DNA of 64,000 nt from JBFXJF01 sp050175155 (lineage in GTDB: Bacteria; Bacillota; Bacilli; Tepidibacillales; Tepidibacillaceae), in contig JBFXJF010000009.1 in assembly GCA_050175155.1 (NCBI GenBank), positions 26,850-90,849 of the forward strand. The letters are read 5' to 3'. This document shows positions 18,213-28,700 of the stretch, piece by piece. Position numbers and translations under genes: made by a program. Positions within the stretch are counted from its first letter, which is position 1. The number at the start of each line of letters is the position of its first letter. A model generated the notes under the pieces. It was given only the letters and a program-made list of their open reading frames with translations. It did not search any database and was not told where the DNA came from.

Positions 18213-19946
18213 ATGGCACTAGATGGTTTTGTTGTCAGGGCTTTGGTCGAAGAATTATCCCAAGAATTAACAAACCAAAAAATTAGTAAAATATATCAAC
18301 CTCATCACTCAGATTTATATTTTAATATTCGTGGATATGGAAAGGCAACTAATTTATTACTCTCAGCCAATCCTACATATCCGCGTGTTTATATACCAAG
18401 TGGAAATTCATTAAATCCAATGGAACCTCCGATGTTTTGTATGTTACTTAGAAAGCATCTTGAGGGAGGAATTATATCTAAAATCTCGCAAATAGATAAC
18501 GAACGAATAATTCATATAGATATCAATATGAAAGATGAAATCGGGGACACTCATCAGAAGAGATTAATAATTGAATTAATGGGAAAACACAGCAATATTA
18601 TCCTCGTTAATCAAGATAATATAATTTTGGATGGAATTAATCATGTAACAGCTGCTATCAGCAGACACCGTCAAGTATTACCCGGAAAATTATATATCGA
18701 TCCTCCAAGCCAAAATAAGCTTAATCCATTTTTGGTTGATAAAGATCAATTTTTCTCAAAGATAACATTTAATGATAAAAAAATTGAAAAACAATTAGTA
18801 GATAATTTTTCTGGTATGAGTCCGGCAATAGCTAAAGAAATTTTTATAAGATCCGATCAATCTACTATGGAAAATCTTTGGAAATCTTATTCAGAACTAA
18901 TAACACAAATCAAAAATAAAGAATATCAACATACAATAATTTCAGGTGAAGAAAAAGAGGATTTTTCTATAATCAACTTAACTTATTTAATAGGTAGAAC
19001 AAAAACCTATGCTCGGATTAATGAATGTATGGATGAATTCTATAAGAATAAAGCCGAAAAAGATTCTGTCAAACAGAGAACTCTGGATTTAAGTAAATTT
19101 ATGAATAATGAAAAACAGAAGAACGATAAAAAGATTGAAAATTTGTTAAAAGACTTAGATGAGTCCAATAATTCCGAACAAAATAGGCTTTATGGTGAAT
19201 TAATAACTGCTAGTCTTCACCAAATATCTAAAGGGAATAAAGAGGTTAAGGTAACTAATTATTATAGTGAAAATCAGAATCTAATAACTATCACTTTAGA
19301 CCCTTTAAAATCACCTATTGAAAATGCACAAGCTTATTTTAAAAAATATAGTAAATTAAAAAATAGTAAAAGGTTTATCGATTTACAATTAATTAAAACA
19401 AAAGAAGAAAACGATTATATTGACACGATTTTAACTCAAATTGATAATGCCAGTCTTGGAGATATCGAAGAGATCCGCGAAGAACTAATAGAACAAGGAT
19501 ATTTAAAAGCGCGCAAAAATAAAAATCAGCGGAAGAAGAAAAAAGAACCAGTTTTATTAAAATTAATTTCATCCGAAGGTATACCTATCTATGTAGGGAA
19601 AAATAATATCCAAAATGAATATCTAACTAACAAATTTGCTTCTCCATTTGAAACATGGTTACATACTAAAGACATCCCGGGTTCTCACGTCCTAATTAAG
19701 GCTACTGAGTTCGGAGATACCACACTGTTAGAAGCCGCTATGTTGGCCTGTTATTATAGTAAAGCAAAAGCTTCTAGTAAAGTACCTGTGGATTATACAT
19801 TAGTTAAATATGTTAAAAAACCGAATGGTGCAAAGCCTGGATTCGTAATATATGAACGGCAAAAAACAGTATATATTACCCCAGATGAAACACTAATTGA
19901 ACAATTAAAGGCAAATCAAAAAAGTGAGTCTAAGAAATATTCTTAG
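18213..19946 (+). CDS. rqcH: Rqc2/RqcH-type ribosome quality control factor (NFACT)
   Basis: An NFACT-family protein, formerly annotated as fibronectin-binding protein. In B. subtilis RqcH binds obstructed 50S subunits and directs C-terminal alanine tailing of the stalled peptide. The NFACT-N domain begins MALDGFVVRALVEEL and contains SANPTYPRVYI. Helix-hairpin and coiled-coil segments follow (about 230-430). The C-terminal NFACT-R domain contains FETWLHTKDIPGSHVLIK in shortened form and HTKDIPGSHV as its signature. I start at the ATG at 18213 (577 residues); a GTG nine bases upstream is possible and neither has a strong ribosome-binding site. A strong hairpin overlaps its last codons. Confidence 0.93.
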   Translation: MALDGFVVRALVEELSQELTNQKISKIYQPHHSDLYFNIRGYGKATNLLLSANPTYPRVYIPSGNSLNPMEPPMFCMLLRKHLEGGIISKISQIDNERIIHIDINMKDEIGDTHQKRLIIELMGKHSNIILVNQDNIILDGINHVTAAISRHRQVLPGKLYIDPPSQNKLNPFLVDKDQFFSKITFNDKKIEKQLVDNFSGMSPAIAKEIFIRSDQSTMENLWKSYSELITQIKNKEYQHTIISGEEKEDFSIINLTYLIGRTKTYARINECMDEFYKNKAEKDSVKQRTLDLSKFMNNEKQKNDKKIENLLKDLDESNNSEQNRLYGELITASLHQISKGNKEVKVTNYYSENQNLITITLDPLKSPIENAQAYFKKYSKLKNSKRFIDLQLIKTKEENDYIDTILTQIDNASLGDIEEIREELIEQGYLKARKNKNQRKKKKEPVLLKLISSEGIPIYVGKNNIQNEYLTNKFASPFETWLHTKDIPGSHVLIKATEFGDTTLLEAAMLACYYSKAKASSKVPVDYTLVKYVKKPNGAKPGFVIYERQKTVYITPDETLIEQLKANQKSESKKYS

Positions 19947-19957
19947 ACTCACTTTTT
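19919..19957. terminator. Bidirectional terminator overlapping the rqcH stop codon
   Basis: A perfect 18-bp stem (19919-19936 with 19940-19957) has a three-base loop and T/A tracts at both ends, so it can act on both strands. It lies between the convergent rqcH (plus) and the permease gene (minus, ending at 19967). The hairpin begins nine codons before the rqcH stop, and the TAG at 19944-19946 is inside its 3' arm. Confidence 0.88.
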
Positions 19958-19966
19958 AGTTTCCTG

Positions 19967-21088
19967 CTATTTTTTTTCTTCTTCTGACGTCTGATCATAC
20001 TCTTCATCGGGTAGATGTATCCACCTTTTCAAATACCCTTGATCATTTAATGCTTTAAGTAAGATTATAAGAACGGGGGATATAATTAATCCTGCTATTC
20101 CAAAAAGCGACAATGAGATTATCATAAAAGAAAGCATTGTAAAAGCAGATACGCCAAGCGATTGTCCAGTTATCCTCGGCTCTAATACTTGTCTAACGAT
20201 AAGAACTACAACTAATATTACTGTTAAATAAATGGCAGTTGTGAATTCATTAACAATTAGCAAGTAAATTATCCATGGTAAAAATAATGATGATACCCCT
20301 AGCAATGGAAGTATATCCAATACCCCAGCAATTAGTGCAAGTGTAAACGCACCATTGACACCTGTTATTAGTAAGCCAATAAAAACTAATACAAAGGTAA
20401 TGCTAATTAACTTCAATTGGGCTTTTAAATAAAGTGTTATTCCCTTAATAACGTTTTCTTTTAAAAAAATAAAAGCATATCTGAAAGTTTTAGGTGTTTT
20501 TTCCTTGGCTAACTTTTCCCAATTATCTATTTCCAAGCTTAAGAAAAACGCTAATATAATTCCTAATAAAATATTAATTGCCAAAGTCGATACTGAAGAC
20601 AATGAGGCTATTATAGATAAAAAGACTGTTTGTAAAAATGTTGCTATCTTACTAGAAATACTCATTAAGTATTCCTTTATACTTTGAAATACGTCTGGCG
20701 AAATGGCATTAATATTATCATCGTATTTATCTAACAAGAAAACTATTTCATTTTGTAAATAATAAATATATTCTGGTACCTTTTCCGATAAAACAAAGAT
20801 TTGATTAAAAAGAATTACTCCCAGAGTTATTACAAGTCCAAATACTATTACCACAAAAAGCAAAGTTGAGATTGTAGTAGCTGCTACTTTTTTTATTTTT
20901 ATTTTTCTATTTAGGAATTTAGCAAATGGTTCAATTATTAAATAGATTACTAAAGCGATAGCAACAGGTTTTGCAATATTAAAAAATGATGAAAAAAGAT
21001 ACATAAATATGTATACGGTTAATATAATAAGTAAAATATCAAATACTGTTCTTCCGTATTTTTTATAAAAAGATATCAAGTAATCCAC
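19967..21088 (-). CDS. AI-2E/PerM family transporter (YtvI-like)
   Basis: A 373-residue member of the AI-2E/PerM (UPF0118) permease family. There are about eight membrane segments: two or three at the N-terminus, a long amphipathic loop (about 85-150), then a hydrophobic C-terminal half containing GAFTLALIAGVLDILPLLG and the family-typical EPRITGQSLGVS. Members include sporulation protein YtvI, sodium/proton antiporters and AI-2 exporters, so the substrate is undetermined. A sporulation role is plausible but not shown. It ends against the bidirectional terminator it shares with rqcH. Confidence 0.85.
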   Translation of the reverse strand: MDYLISFYKKYGRTVFDILLIILTVYIFMYLFSSFFNIAKPVAIALVIYLIIEPFAKFLNRKIKIKKVAATTISTLLFVVIVFGLVITLGVILFNQIFVLSEKVPEYIYYLQNEIVFLLDKYDDNINAISPDVFQSIKEYLMSISSKIATFLQTVFLSIIASLSSVSTLAINILLGIILAFFLSLEIDNWEKLAKEKTPKTFRYAFIFLKENVIKGITLYLKAQLKLISITFVLVFIGLLITGVNGAFTLALIAGVLDILPLLGVSSLFLPWIIYLLIVNEFTTAIYLTVILVVVLIVRQVLEPRITGQSLGVSAFTMLSFMIISLSLFGIAGLIISPVLIILLKALNDQGYLKRWIHLPDEEYDQTSEEEKK

Positions 21089-21141
21089 TCCTAGTAAAGT
21101 TTTATTATAATTTATTATTACCTAAATACAACAGACCAAAA

Positions 21142-21708
21142 CTAGCACCACTTATTATTTGAGATACTAGTTAAGATATGATCTTCCCATTTTCCATTAA
21201 TAAATAAGTAGTCCCTTGCATATCCTTCTACAATAAATCCAAGTTTCTTTAGAATGTTACCACTTCTTTTGTTATGGGGCATATAATTAGCCATAATCCT
21301 ATGTAGTTTTAATTCTGAAAAGGCATAATCAATTATTCCCTCTAAAGCTTCCATCATATAGCCATTACCTTGCTTCGATTCTGCCAAACTATACCCCAAA
21401 TAACTTGCCTGAAAAGCACCTCTGACAATATTATTTAAACATACCATTCCTATTATTTGCTTAGGAATAGAATTATCAAAAATAAATAATTTTAATGATC
21501 TGTCTACATTAAAATCATTCCCTATTAGATCAATATGTGCAATCCAATAATCACGGGAGTAAAAATCATTAGGTTTTATCGGTTCAAAAGGCTTTAAATA
21601 TTCCTTATTGTCATAATAATAATTGATTATTGAATCAATGTCGCGATATTCTGGAAGACGAATAGTTAATCTATCAGTCTTTATTACTGGTATTTTCACC
21701 GATTCCAT
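21142..21708 (-). CDS. GNAT family N-acetyltransferase (RimJ/RimL-like)
   Basis: A 188-residue GNAT-fold acetyltransferase. It opens with the RimJ/RimL-type IKTDRLTIRLPEYRD, contains the acetyl-CoA loop ESKQGNGYMMEALEGII, and ends with the typical KLHRIMANYMPHNKRSGNILKKLGF segment shortened here to its core NKRSGNILKKLGF. RimJ-like enzymes acetylate ribosomal protein N-termini, but many relatives have other targets, so the substrate is unknown. It lies between pheA and the permease gene, in the same direction as the pyr operon. Confidence 0.88.
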   Translation of the reverse strand: MESVKIPVIKTDRLTIRLPEYRDIDSIINYYYDNKEYLKPFEPIKPNDFYSRDYWIAHIDLIGNDFNVDRSLKLFIFDNSIPKQIIGMVCLNNIVRGAFQASYLGYSLAESKQGNGYMMEALEGIIDYAFSELKLHRIMANYMPHNKRSGNILKKLGFIVEGYARDYLFINGKWEDHILTSISNNKWC

Positions 21709-21792
21709 TTTTTATTTTCCTCCAAAATACTTATTCTAGCAACTAATCAAGAAATTCGTCATTTAAACAAAAATACCTTCATACAATTCCAC

Positions 21793-22623
21793 CTAAGTTA
21801 TATCGATTGGATACGAACCTAATATTTTTAGAAAAGAAGTTTTTCTTCGAACCATTGAAAGTGCGTCTTTAATATCATCATCTTCCTGATGGCCAATAAT
21901 ATCAACATAAAAAATGTATTTTCCAAGCTGTTCTTTTGAAGGCCTTGATTCAATTTTTGTCATATTTATATCCCAAATATTAAAGATATCTAGTATTCTG
22001 TATAAACTACCAGGTTTATTATCTGTAGAAAAAACAATTGAGGTTTTATCATTTCCTGTTTTATTAGACTTCTCTTTAGAGATTATTACAAATCGCGTGA
22101 AATTGTTTCCACCATCTTGTATATTAGAATCTAGTACTTTAAGATTATATATTTCACCTGCAATAGCTGAACCAATCGCTGCAGTAGTCCCATCTCCTGT
22201 TGCAACCTCTTCGGCTGCTGCTGCCGTGCTTAAAACAGGCCTTATTTCAGCATTGGAAAAGTTATTATTAGTATATTTTCTACACTGACCTATTGGCTGA
22301 GGATGAGAGAGTATAGCTTTTATATCCTCCCGTTTACTATTTTCTTTTACTAAAAGATTTAGATTTATTGGAATGATTAACTCAGCCTTAATTGTAATAT
22401 TTAAATCTTCCGCAAACATATCAAGTGTTGAGGTTACAGCGCCCTCTAGTGAATTTTCAACAGGAAGTACAGCTTCATCAAGAAGCCCTTCACTAACAGA
22501 AACCATCAAATCAGGTATAGTATTTGACTCAACAATTTCATATTCCTTAATCTTTTTTATATATTCTTTAACTGCTTCATGAGAAAATGTACCTTTTGGT
22601 CCAAGAAATCCGATTCTAATCAT
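21793..22623 (-). CDS. pheA: Prephenate dehydratase
   Basis: Converts prephenate to phenylpyruvate in phenylalanine synthesis. The catalytic domain begins IRIGFLGPKGTFSHEAV and has the active-site TRFVIIS around residue 177. The C-terminal ACT domain (TSIVFSTDNKPGSLYRIL onward, with ESRPSKE) binds phenylalanine for feedback control. There is no chorismate mutase domain, so this is the monofunctional type. The ATG at 22623 follows GGAGG by five bases; a TTG at 22635 lies inside that site. It starts 49 bases after pyrE on the same strand. Confidence 0.95.
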   Translation of the reverse strand: MIRIGFLGPKGTFSHEAVKEYIKKIKEYEIVESNTIPDLMVSVSEGLLDEAVLPVENSLEGAVTSTLDMFAEDLNITIKAELIIPINLNLLVKENSKREDIKAILSHPQPIGQCRKYTNNNFSNAEIRPVLSTAAAAEEVATGDGTTAAIGSAIAGEIYNLKVLDSNIQDGGNNFTRFVIISKEKSNKTGNDKTSIVFSTDNKPGSLYRILDIFNIWDINMTKIESRPSKEQLGKYIFYVDIIGHQEDDDIKDALSMVRRKTSFLKILGSYPIDIT

Positions 22624-22672
22624 TTTATCCTCCAACTATTATCAATAATTAATATTGTATTTAAAATAACTA

Positions 22673-23251
22673 TTATATCTTTCTACTTCCTGGTTTTATC
22701 GCAGGTATTAAATCTTCTTTGCATAAAGGACATTCTTCTTTTTCATACGAAGCTATTTCAATTGATAATAGTGATTTGAGCGGGTAGACAAAGTCTACTT
22801 TCCCATTACTTCTATCAACTAGCACCCCTACACCAACTATTTCTCCACCAGCTTGTTCTACTACTGATATTACCTCTTTAACTGAACCACCTGTTGTGAC
22901 AACATCCTCAACGACTAACACTTTTTGGCCCTCTTCTATCTTAAAGCCTCTTCGCAAAGTCATTATGCCATTTTCACGTTCACAAAAGATGTTTTTAACT
23001 CCTAATATTCTTGATATTTCATATCCTACTAATAACCCTCCAACGGCTGGTGATATGACAACATCTATTTTCTTATCAGCAAACGCTTCAGCTAAACTTT
23101 TACATAAATATTCAGTGATATTAGCATGCTGTAACGCTTGTGCCATCTGCATATATTGTGCTGAATGACGACCAGAGGTTAAAATAAAATGTCCATTTTG
23201 CAATACCCCAACATCTTCAAATACTGCTAATACTTCTTCTCTAGTTAACAT
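22673..23251 (-). CDS. pyrE: Orotate phosphoribosyltransferase
   Basis: Joins orotate to PRPP to form OMP. The PRPP-binding motif VLVVEDVVTTGGSV is clear, and the N-terminal GHFILTSGRHSAQYMQ fits the family. The 192-residue protein starts at the ATG at 23251, after GGAGGG; a longer reading from 23296 would begin inside pyrF and is rejected. The C-terminus carries CPLCKED, a small possible metal site found in some clostridial-type PyrE. It follows pyrF by 25 bases. Confidence 0.95.
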   Translation of the reverse strand: MLTREEVLAVFEDVGVLQNGHFILTSGRHSAQYMQMAQALQHANITEYLCKSLAEAFADKKIDVVISPAVGGLLVGYEISRILGVKNIFCERENGIMTLRRGFKIEEGQKVLVVEDVVTTGGSVKEVISVVEQAGGEIVGVGVLVDRSNGKVDFVYPLKSLLSIEIASYEKEECPLCKEDLIPAIKPGSRKI

Positions 23252-23276
23252 AAAAACCCTCCTGTTTCGGCATAAT

Positions 23277-24011
23277 TTATAGTTGTCCCATCTCAATTAC
23301 GATTTGTTCGAAAGTCTTGGCAGGGTTAACTGCTTCTGTTAAAGTCCTCCCAATAACTAAATAATCACTACCTAGCTTAATAGCTTGTGCCGGTGTAGCA
23401 ACTCTTTTTTGGTCATGTACCTTGGCTCCAGCTAATCTAATCCCAGGTGTTACAGTGATGAATCCTTCACCACATGTTTCCTTAATTCGCTCTACTTCTA
23501 ATACTGAAGATACCACTCCATCCAAGCCAGATTTTTGTGCTAAATTAGCATAATCAATTACCGTATCTTCAACCGTCTTAACTATTCCAATTTCATTATT
23601 TAACATTTCCTTATCAGTACTCGTAAGCTGTGTCACACCTATTAATATTGGCCTTTTCTGTGAAGGCACTAAAGCATTTTCCATCTGATTTCTGGCTTCT
23701 ATCATCATCTTAGAACCACCAGCTATATGAAGATTAAACATGTCTACTCCCAATCTTGTTAACTGAGCAGATGCCTTGCCAACTGTGTTTGGAATGTCAT
23801 GTAGCTTTAAGTCTAAAAAAACATTCAGACCCCTATTCTTTAGTTCTTCTATAAGAGAGACTCCTTCAGCATAGAATAATTCCATACCAACCTTAACAAA
23901 GCGTACTTGTTTTTCAAAACTATCTATTAAATTTAACGCCTCTGCTCTATTTATAACATCTAGTGCTACAATTATTCTATCACGATAATCTATTTGCTCA
24001 TCTTTTCTCAT
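23277..24011 (-). CDS. pyrF: Orotidine 5'-phosphate decarboxylase
   Basis: Decarboxylates OMP to UMP, the last step of the de novo pathway. The TIM-barrel motifs are readable: IVALDV near the N-terminus, the catalytic DLKLHDIPNTV around residue 68, and VTPGIRL and YLVIGRTLTEA for phosphate binding. The ATG at 24011 is used (244 residues); it begins one base after the pyrD stop codon. The reading from 24032 would add residues that overlap pyrD. Confidence 0.95.
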   Translation of the reverse strand: MRKDEQIDYRDRIIVALDVINRAEALNLIDSFEKQVRFVKVGMELFYAEGVSLIEELKNRGLNVFLDLKLHDIPNTVGKASAQLTRLGVDMFNLHIAGGSKMMIEARNQMENALVPSQKRPILIGVTQLTSTDKEMLNNEIGIVKTVEDTVIDYANLAQKSGLDGVVSSVLEVERIKETCGEGFITVTPGIRLAGAKVHDQKRVATPAQAIKLGSDYLVIGRTLTEAVNPAKTFEQIVIEMGQL

Positions 24012-24012
24012 C

Positions 24013-24927
24013 TTAATTACATCCCACTCCAATCAAATCAGAGATATTCTTTACACCCATTTTATCTAAAACTTCATTTAAGTCCTCTATTATTTTTGGC
24101 ATTACATATGGATCAACAAAATTAGCTGTTCCAACCTGCACTGCAGATGCACCAGCTAAGAAAAATTCTGCGACATCTTCAGCAGACGATATTCCACCCA
24201 TTCCAATAATTGGTATTGAAACATGCCTGTATACCTCATAAATCATTCTTAATGCAACAGGTTTAATAGCTGGTCCAGAAAGACCGCCTATCTTATTAGC
24301 TAAAATAGGTTTTTTCGTTCTTAAATCAAATCTCATTCCAATCAATGTATTTATCATACTAATTCCATCAGCACCTGCATCTTCTACAGTTTTCGCCATT
24401 GAAACGATATCGGTTACATTAGGGGTTAGTTTAACATATAAAGGTTTTTTACAAACAGCTCTCACTGCTTTTGTTAAATCATAAGCTGTTTTAGGATCTG
24501 TACCAAATGCAATTCCACCACTTTTAACATTTGGACAAGAGATATTTAATTCAATTATTCCTACATCTGCAATATTGGAAACCCTTTCTACAACCTCTAC
24601 ATAATCTTCGATCTTTGTTCCAGCTACATTTACGATAATTGGAGCATTGAATTGAGCTAGCCAAGGAATTTCTTTATTAATTACATACTCTACCCCAGGG
24701 TTTTGTAATCCTATGGAATTAAGCATCCCACTTGGTGTCTCTGCAATTCTAGGAGTTGGATTACCAAGTCTTTCTTCAATAGTTGTAGCTTTTACTACAA
24801 TTGCACCAAGTTGGCTCAGATCGTATAATTCCGCATACTCTCTGCCAAATCCAAAACATCCTGATGCTGGCATAATCGGATTATCTAAAGTAATATCCCC
24901 TAACTTGACTTGTAAGCGTTTACTCAT
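24013..24927 (-). CDS. pyrD: Dihydroorotate dehydrogenase B, catalytic subunit
   Basis: An FMN-containing class 1B enzyme that oxidises dihydroorotate with NAD via its PyrK partner. Visible motifs are MPASGCFGFG, the active-site-region NISCPNVKSGG and the C-terminal FMN phosphate site VQVGTANF. Active-site cysteine rather than serine supports class 1. The 304-residue length fits. It overlaps pyrK by four bases, as expected for subunits made in matching amounts. Confidence 0.96.
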   Translation of the reverse strand: MSKRLQVKLGDITLDNPIMPASGCFGFGREYAELYDLSQLGAIVVKATTIEERLGNPTPRIAETPSGMLNSIGLQNPGVEYVINKEIPWLAQFNAPIIVNVAGTKIEDYVEVVERVSNIADVGIIELNISCPNVKSGGIAFGTDPKTAYDLTKAVRAVCKKPLYVKLTPNVTDIVSMAKTVEDAGADGISMINTLIGMRFDLRTKKPILANKIGGLSGPAIKPVALRMIYEVYRHVSIPIIGMGGISSAEDVAEFFLAGASAVQVGTANFVDPYVMPKIIEDLNEVLDKMGVKNISDLIGVGCN

Positions 24928-25733
24928 AGTATCACCTCACGAAAGGAAAAAACAGGTCCATCGGAGCAGACTTTTTTAAACCCTTCTTTGTAGATGCTTT
25001 TATCTACTTTAACTACACAGCCATAACATGCACCAACTCCACAACCCATTCTTTCCTCCAAAGAAAGATAACCAACCATCTCGGTAGCAATCCATCTTTG
25101 TTGGATTGCTTTCATCATTGCAGTCGGCCCACATGTATAGAATACATCCCATTTATCACATTCATTAATTAAGTTAAGTACCGTTCCCTTTATCCCCAAG
25201 CTACCATCAATTGTTGAGATCCTTACCTCTCCTAAAATTGAAAAGTCACTCACCAAGATTGAATCCTCTTTAGTCTGAAAACCCAATAAAGTGGTAATCT
25301 TAAATCCCATCCCAACTAATTCTTTAGCAAGATAATATAGAGGTGGTGTTCCTATCCCACCACCAATAAGAAGTATTTCTCTACCCTTCTCAATTTGTTT
25401 ATAGGAAAATCCATTTCCCAATGGACCAAGTACATCAACCTCATCCCCATATTTCTTTTTGCTTAGTAACCTTGTTCCATCACCATTGATACGATAAATC
25501 AATGAGACCTCTTTACTTGAAGAATCATAATCATGGATGCTAATCGGTCTTCTTAGTAATGGATTATTAGTTTCACTTACGCGAATGTGTAAATATTGCC
25601 CTGGCAATGGAAGCATAGAAATTATATCGATGTTTTTAGAGAATCTATTTATGCTTTTAGGTTCTATAATAATTTGATAGATATCCTTTGCTATTTCTAT
25701 ATTTTCTTTTACTGTCATAATATATTGGTTCAT
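24924..25733 (-). CDS. pyrK: Dihydroorotate dehydrogenase B, electron transfer subunit
   Basis: Carries electrons from PyrD's FMN through a [2Fe-2S] cluster and FAD to NAD. The FAD-binding RRPISIHDYD, the pyridine nucleotide segment LLIGGGIGTPPLYYLAK and the cluster cysteines in MGCGVGACYGCVV and KVCSDGPVF are all visible. Length is about 269 residues. The start overlaps the carB stop by four bases (ATGA) and the end overlaps pyrD by four. Confidence 0.95.
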   Translation of the reverse strand: MNQYIMTVKENIEIAKDIYQIIIEPKSINRFSKNIDIISMLPLPGQYLHIRVSETNNPLLRRPISIHDYDSSSKEVSLIYRINGDGTRLLSKKKYGDEVDVLGPLGNGFSYKQIEKGREILLIGGGIGTPPLYYLAKELVGMGFKITTLLGFQTKEDSILVSDFSILGEVRISTIDGSLGIKGTVLNLINECDKWDVFYTCGPTAMMKAIQQRWIATEMVGYLSLEERMGCGVGACYGCVVKVDKSIYKEGFKKVCSDGPVFSFREVIL

Positions 25734-28700
25734 TTAACTTTAACACCACTATTCTTTGCCAATACAGGCTCTGTTGTGAAGGAAGTAGCCTCAAATGCAT
25801 GTAATAAGGCATATGCAGTATCAAGTGAAGTTAAACACGGTATTCCATATTCAACCGCTTCCCTTCTTATTCTAAATCCATCTCTCTCTGTGTCTTTTCC
25901 CTTCGTTAAAGTATTTATAACAATATTAATCTTGTTTGAACGTATTTCGTCAATAATATTAGGTTTTCCTTCTTGGAGTTTATTAACTGTTAATACTGGT
26001 ATCTGGTGATCGACTAGAAAATCCGCTGTCCCTTTAGTTGCTTTTATACAATATCCTAATTGATTAAATCGATTAAATAAATCAATGGCCTCTTCTTTAT
26101 CTTTGTCAGCTATTGTTGCTAAAATAGTACCATTCTTTGGTAATTTTATTCCTGATGCAACAAGTCCTTTATATAAAGCCTTATCAAATTGTTTGTCTAC
26201 CCCAATTACTTCTCCTGTAGATTTCATTTCCGGACCTAAAGTTACATCCACTCTTCTTAATTTTGAAAAAGAAAAGACCGGAACCTTAACTGCTACATAG
26301 TTCTCCTTAGGAAGAACATATCCTGTTTTATATCCTTGCGATTTAATTGAATATCCTAATATAACCTTAGTTGCAATATTACCCATAGGTATTGAGGTAA
26401 CCTTGCTTAAAAATGGTACTGTTCTAGATGATCTAGGGTTAACCTCAATTACAATAGCTTCATCTTCAAAGATTACAAACTGAATATTTAGCAATCCAAT
26501 TATATTTAATCCTAACGCTAATTTTTCAGTCATGTCTACTAACTGATCAATTATTTTTTTTGATAAGGTTAATGGGGGATATACTGCAATTGAATCTCCT
26601 GAATGTACTCCAGCTTTTTCAATATGTTCCATAATGCCAGGAATTAATACAGATTCACCGTCGCAAATAGCATCAACTTCAACTTCTTTTCCAGTTAAAT
26701 AACGGTCAATTAGAATTGGATGATCTAAAGATACTTTTACCGCTTGTTCCATGTACTTTATTAAGTCTTCTTCTGTATAAATAATTTCCATAGCTCTTCC
26801 ACCAAGAACATAAGAAGGTCTAATTAGAGCAGGATAACCAATTCTATTTGCAACAGTAATTGCTTCAACTACTGATAGCGCAGTCCCTCCAATAGGTTGC
26901 TTAATATTCAATCCCTTTAATAAATACTCAAATCTTTTTCTATCCTCAGCTTGATCAATATTATCTAATGACGTGCCCAAAATCTTTATTCCCTCGTTTT
27001 CTAAACTTTCCGCAAGGTTAATTGCTGTTTGCCCACCAAACTGTACAATTACCCCTAATGGATTTTCCTTTTTAATTACATTCAGTACATCTTCTGTTGT
27101 TAAGGGCTCAAAGTATAATCTATCCGAAATATTGAAGTCAGTTGAGACTGTTTCGGGATTATTATTAATTATTATGGCATCATATCCAGCCTCTTGAATA
27201 GCCCATACAGCATGAACTGTTGAATAGTCAAATTCTATACCTTGTCCTATCCTTATAGGGCCAGAACCGAGTACTAAAATTGATTCTTTATCGCTTGATT
27301 TAACCTCGTCCTCTATTTCATAAGTTGAATAATAGTATGGAGTGTATGACTCAAACTCTGCTGCACAGGTATCGACCATTTTATATACAGGTCTTATTCC
27401 ATTTGCTTCTCTTAAACTGCTTATTTCTTTTTCATTAGTTCCTCTTAATTGAGCAATTTGCTTATCAGAATAGCCTTTTCTTTTCCAATCTGATAAATTA
27501 TCTTTATTTAAAATCTCATCTTTAATCGATTTTTCTTTAATTACCATCTGTTGAATCTTATATAAAAAGAAGTTATCTATTTTTGTCATGATGTTTATTT
27601 CTTCAATATTTCCACTTCTTCTAAACCACTCAGCAATTAACCATAATCTTTCATCATCACAAACTTCTATCCTTTTCAACAATTCATTAGTTTCTAGTTG
27701 GTCAAGTTTTAACGAGGGACTATATAAACCAAAATGACTAATTTCTAATGAACGGATTGCTTTTTGGAGTGATTCTTCAAATGTTCTTCCAATCGCCATT
27801 ACTTCCCCTGTTGCCTTCATTTGAGTTCCCAATTTTCTGTTTGCTGATTGGAATTTATCGAATGGCCACCTTGGTATTTTCGTAACTATATAATCTAATG
27901 CAGGTTCATAGCTTGCAAATGTATTCTGAGTTATAGGATTTCTTATTTCATCTAAAGTATATCCGAGAGCTATTTTTGAAGAAATCTTTGCTATTGGATA
28001 GCCAGTAGCCTTTGACGCTAAGGCACTTGAACGACTTACTCTTGGATTAACTTCTATTACGTAATAATTCTCACTATATGGATCTAATGCGTATTGTACA
28101 TTGCATCCACCCTTAATATTTAATGCCTCAACAATCTTTAAAGAAGAAGTTCTTAATATTTGGTACTCCCTATCAGTTAAAGTTTGGCTAGGAGCGACAA
28201 CAATACTATCACCTGTATGAATTCCTACTGGATCAATATTCTCCATATTACAAACTATTATTTTGTTACCGTGACCATCCCTAATAACCTCGTATTCTAT
28301 TTCCTTATAACCAAGCAAACTTTTTTCAATTAATACTTGTTTAATAGGACTTGCATCCAAGCCATTTCTTATCGTTGAAATTAATTGTTTCTCATCATAA
28401 GCAATCCCCCCACCTGTACCACCTAAAGTGTACGCGGGTCTTACAATAATAGGATAACCTACTTCTTCTAAAAAAGAATATGCTTCTTCAATTGAATAGA
28501 TAATCTTACTTTCTGGAACGGCTTCGTTAATCTCCTTCATCGCAGTTTTGAATTTCTCGCGATCCTCTGATTTCTCAATTGTTTCTACATTTGTTCCAAG
28601 AAGTTTAACTTGGTATTGATTCAATATCCCAGCTTTTTCTAATTCAACTGCTAAATTTAATGCTGTCTGTCCTCCCAAAGTTGCCAATAAGCCATCTGGT

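Noticed and set aside
18213..19946. Reading rqcH as a surface fibronectin-binding adhesin
   Set aside because: No signal peptide or anchor is present, and the NFACT-N and NFACT-R domains match the intracellular RqcH family; the older name is misleading.
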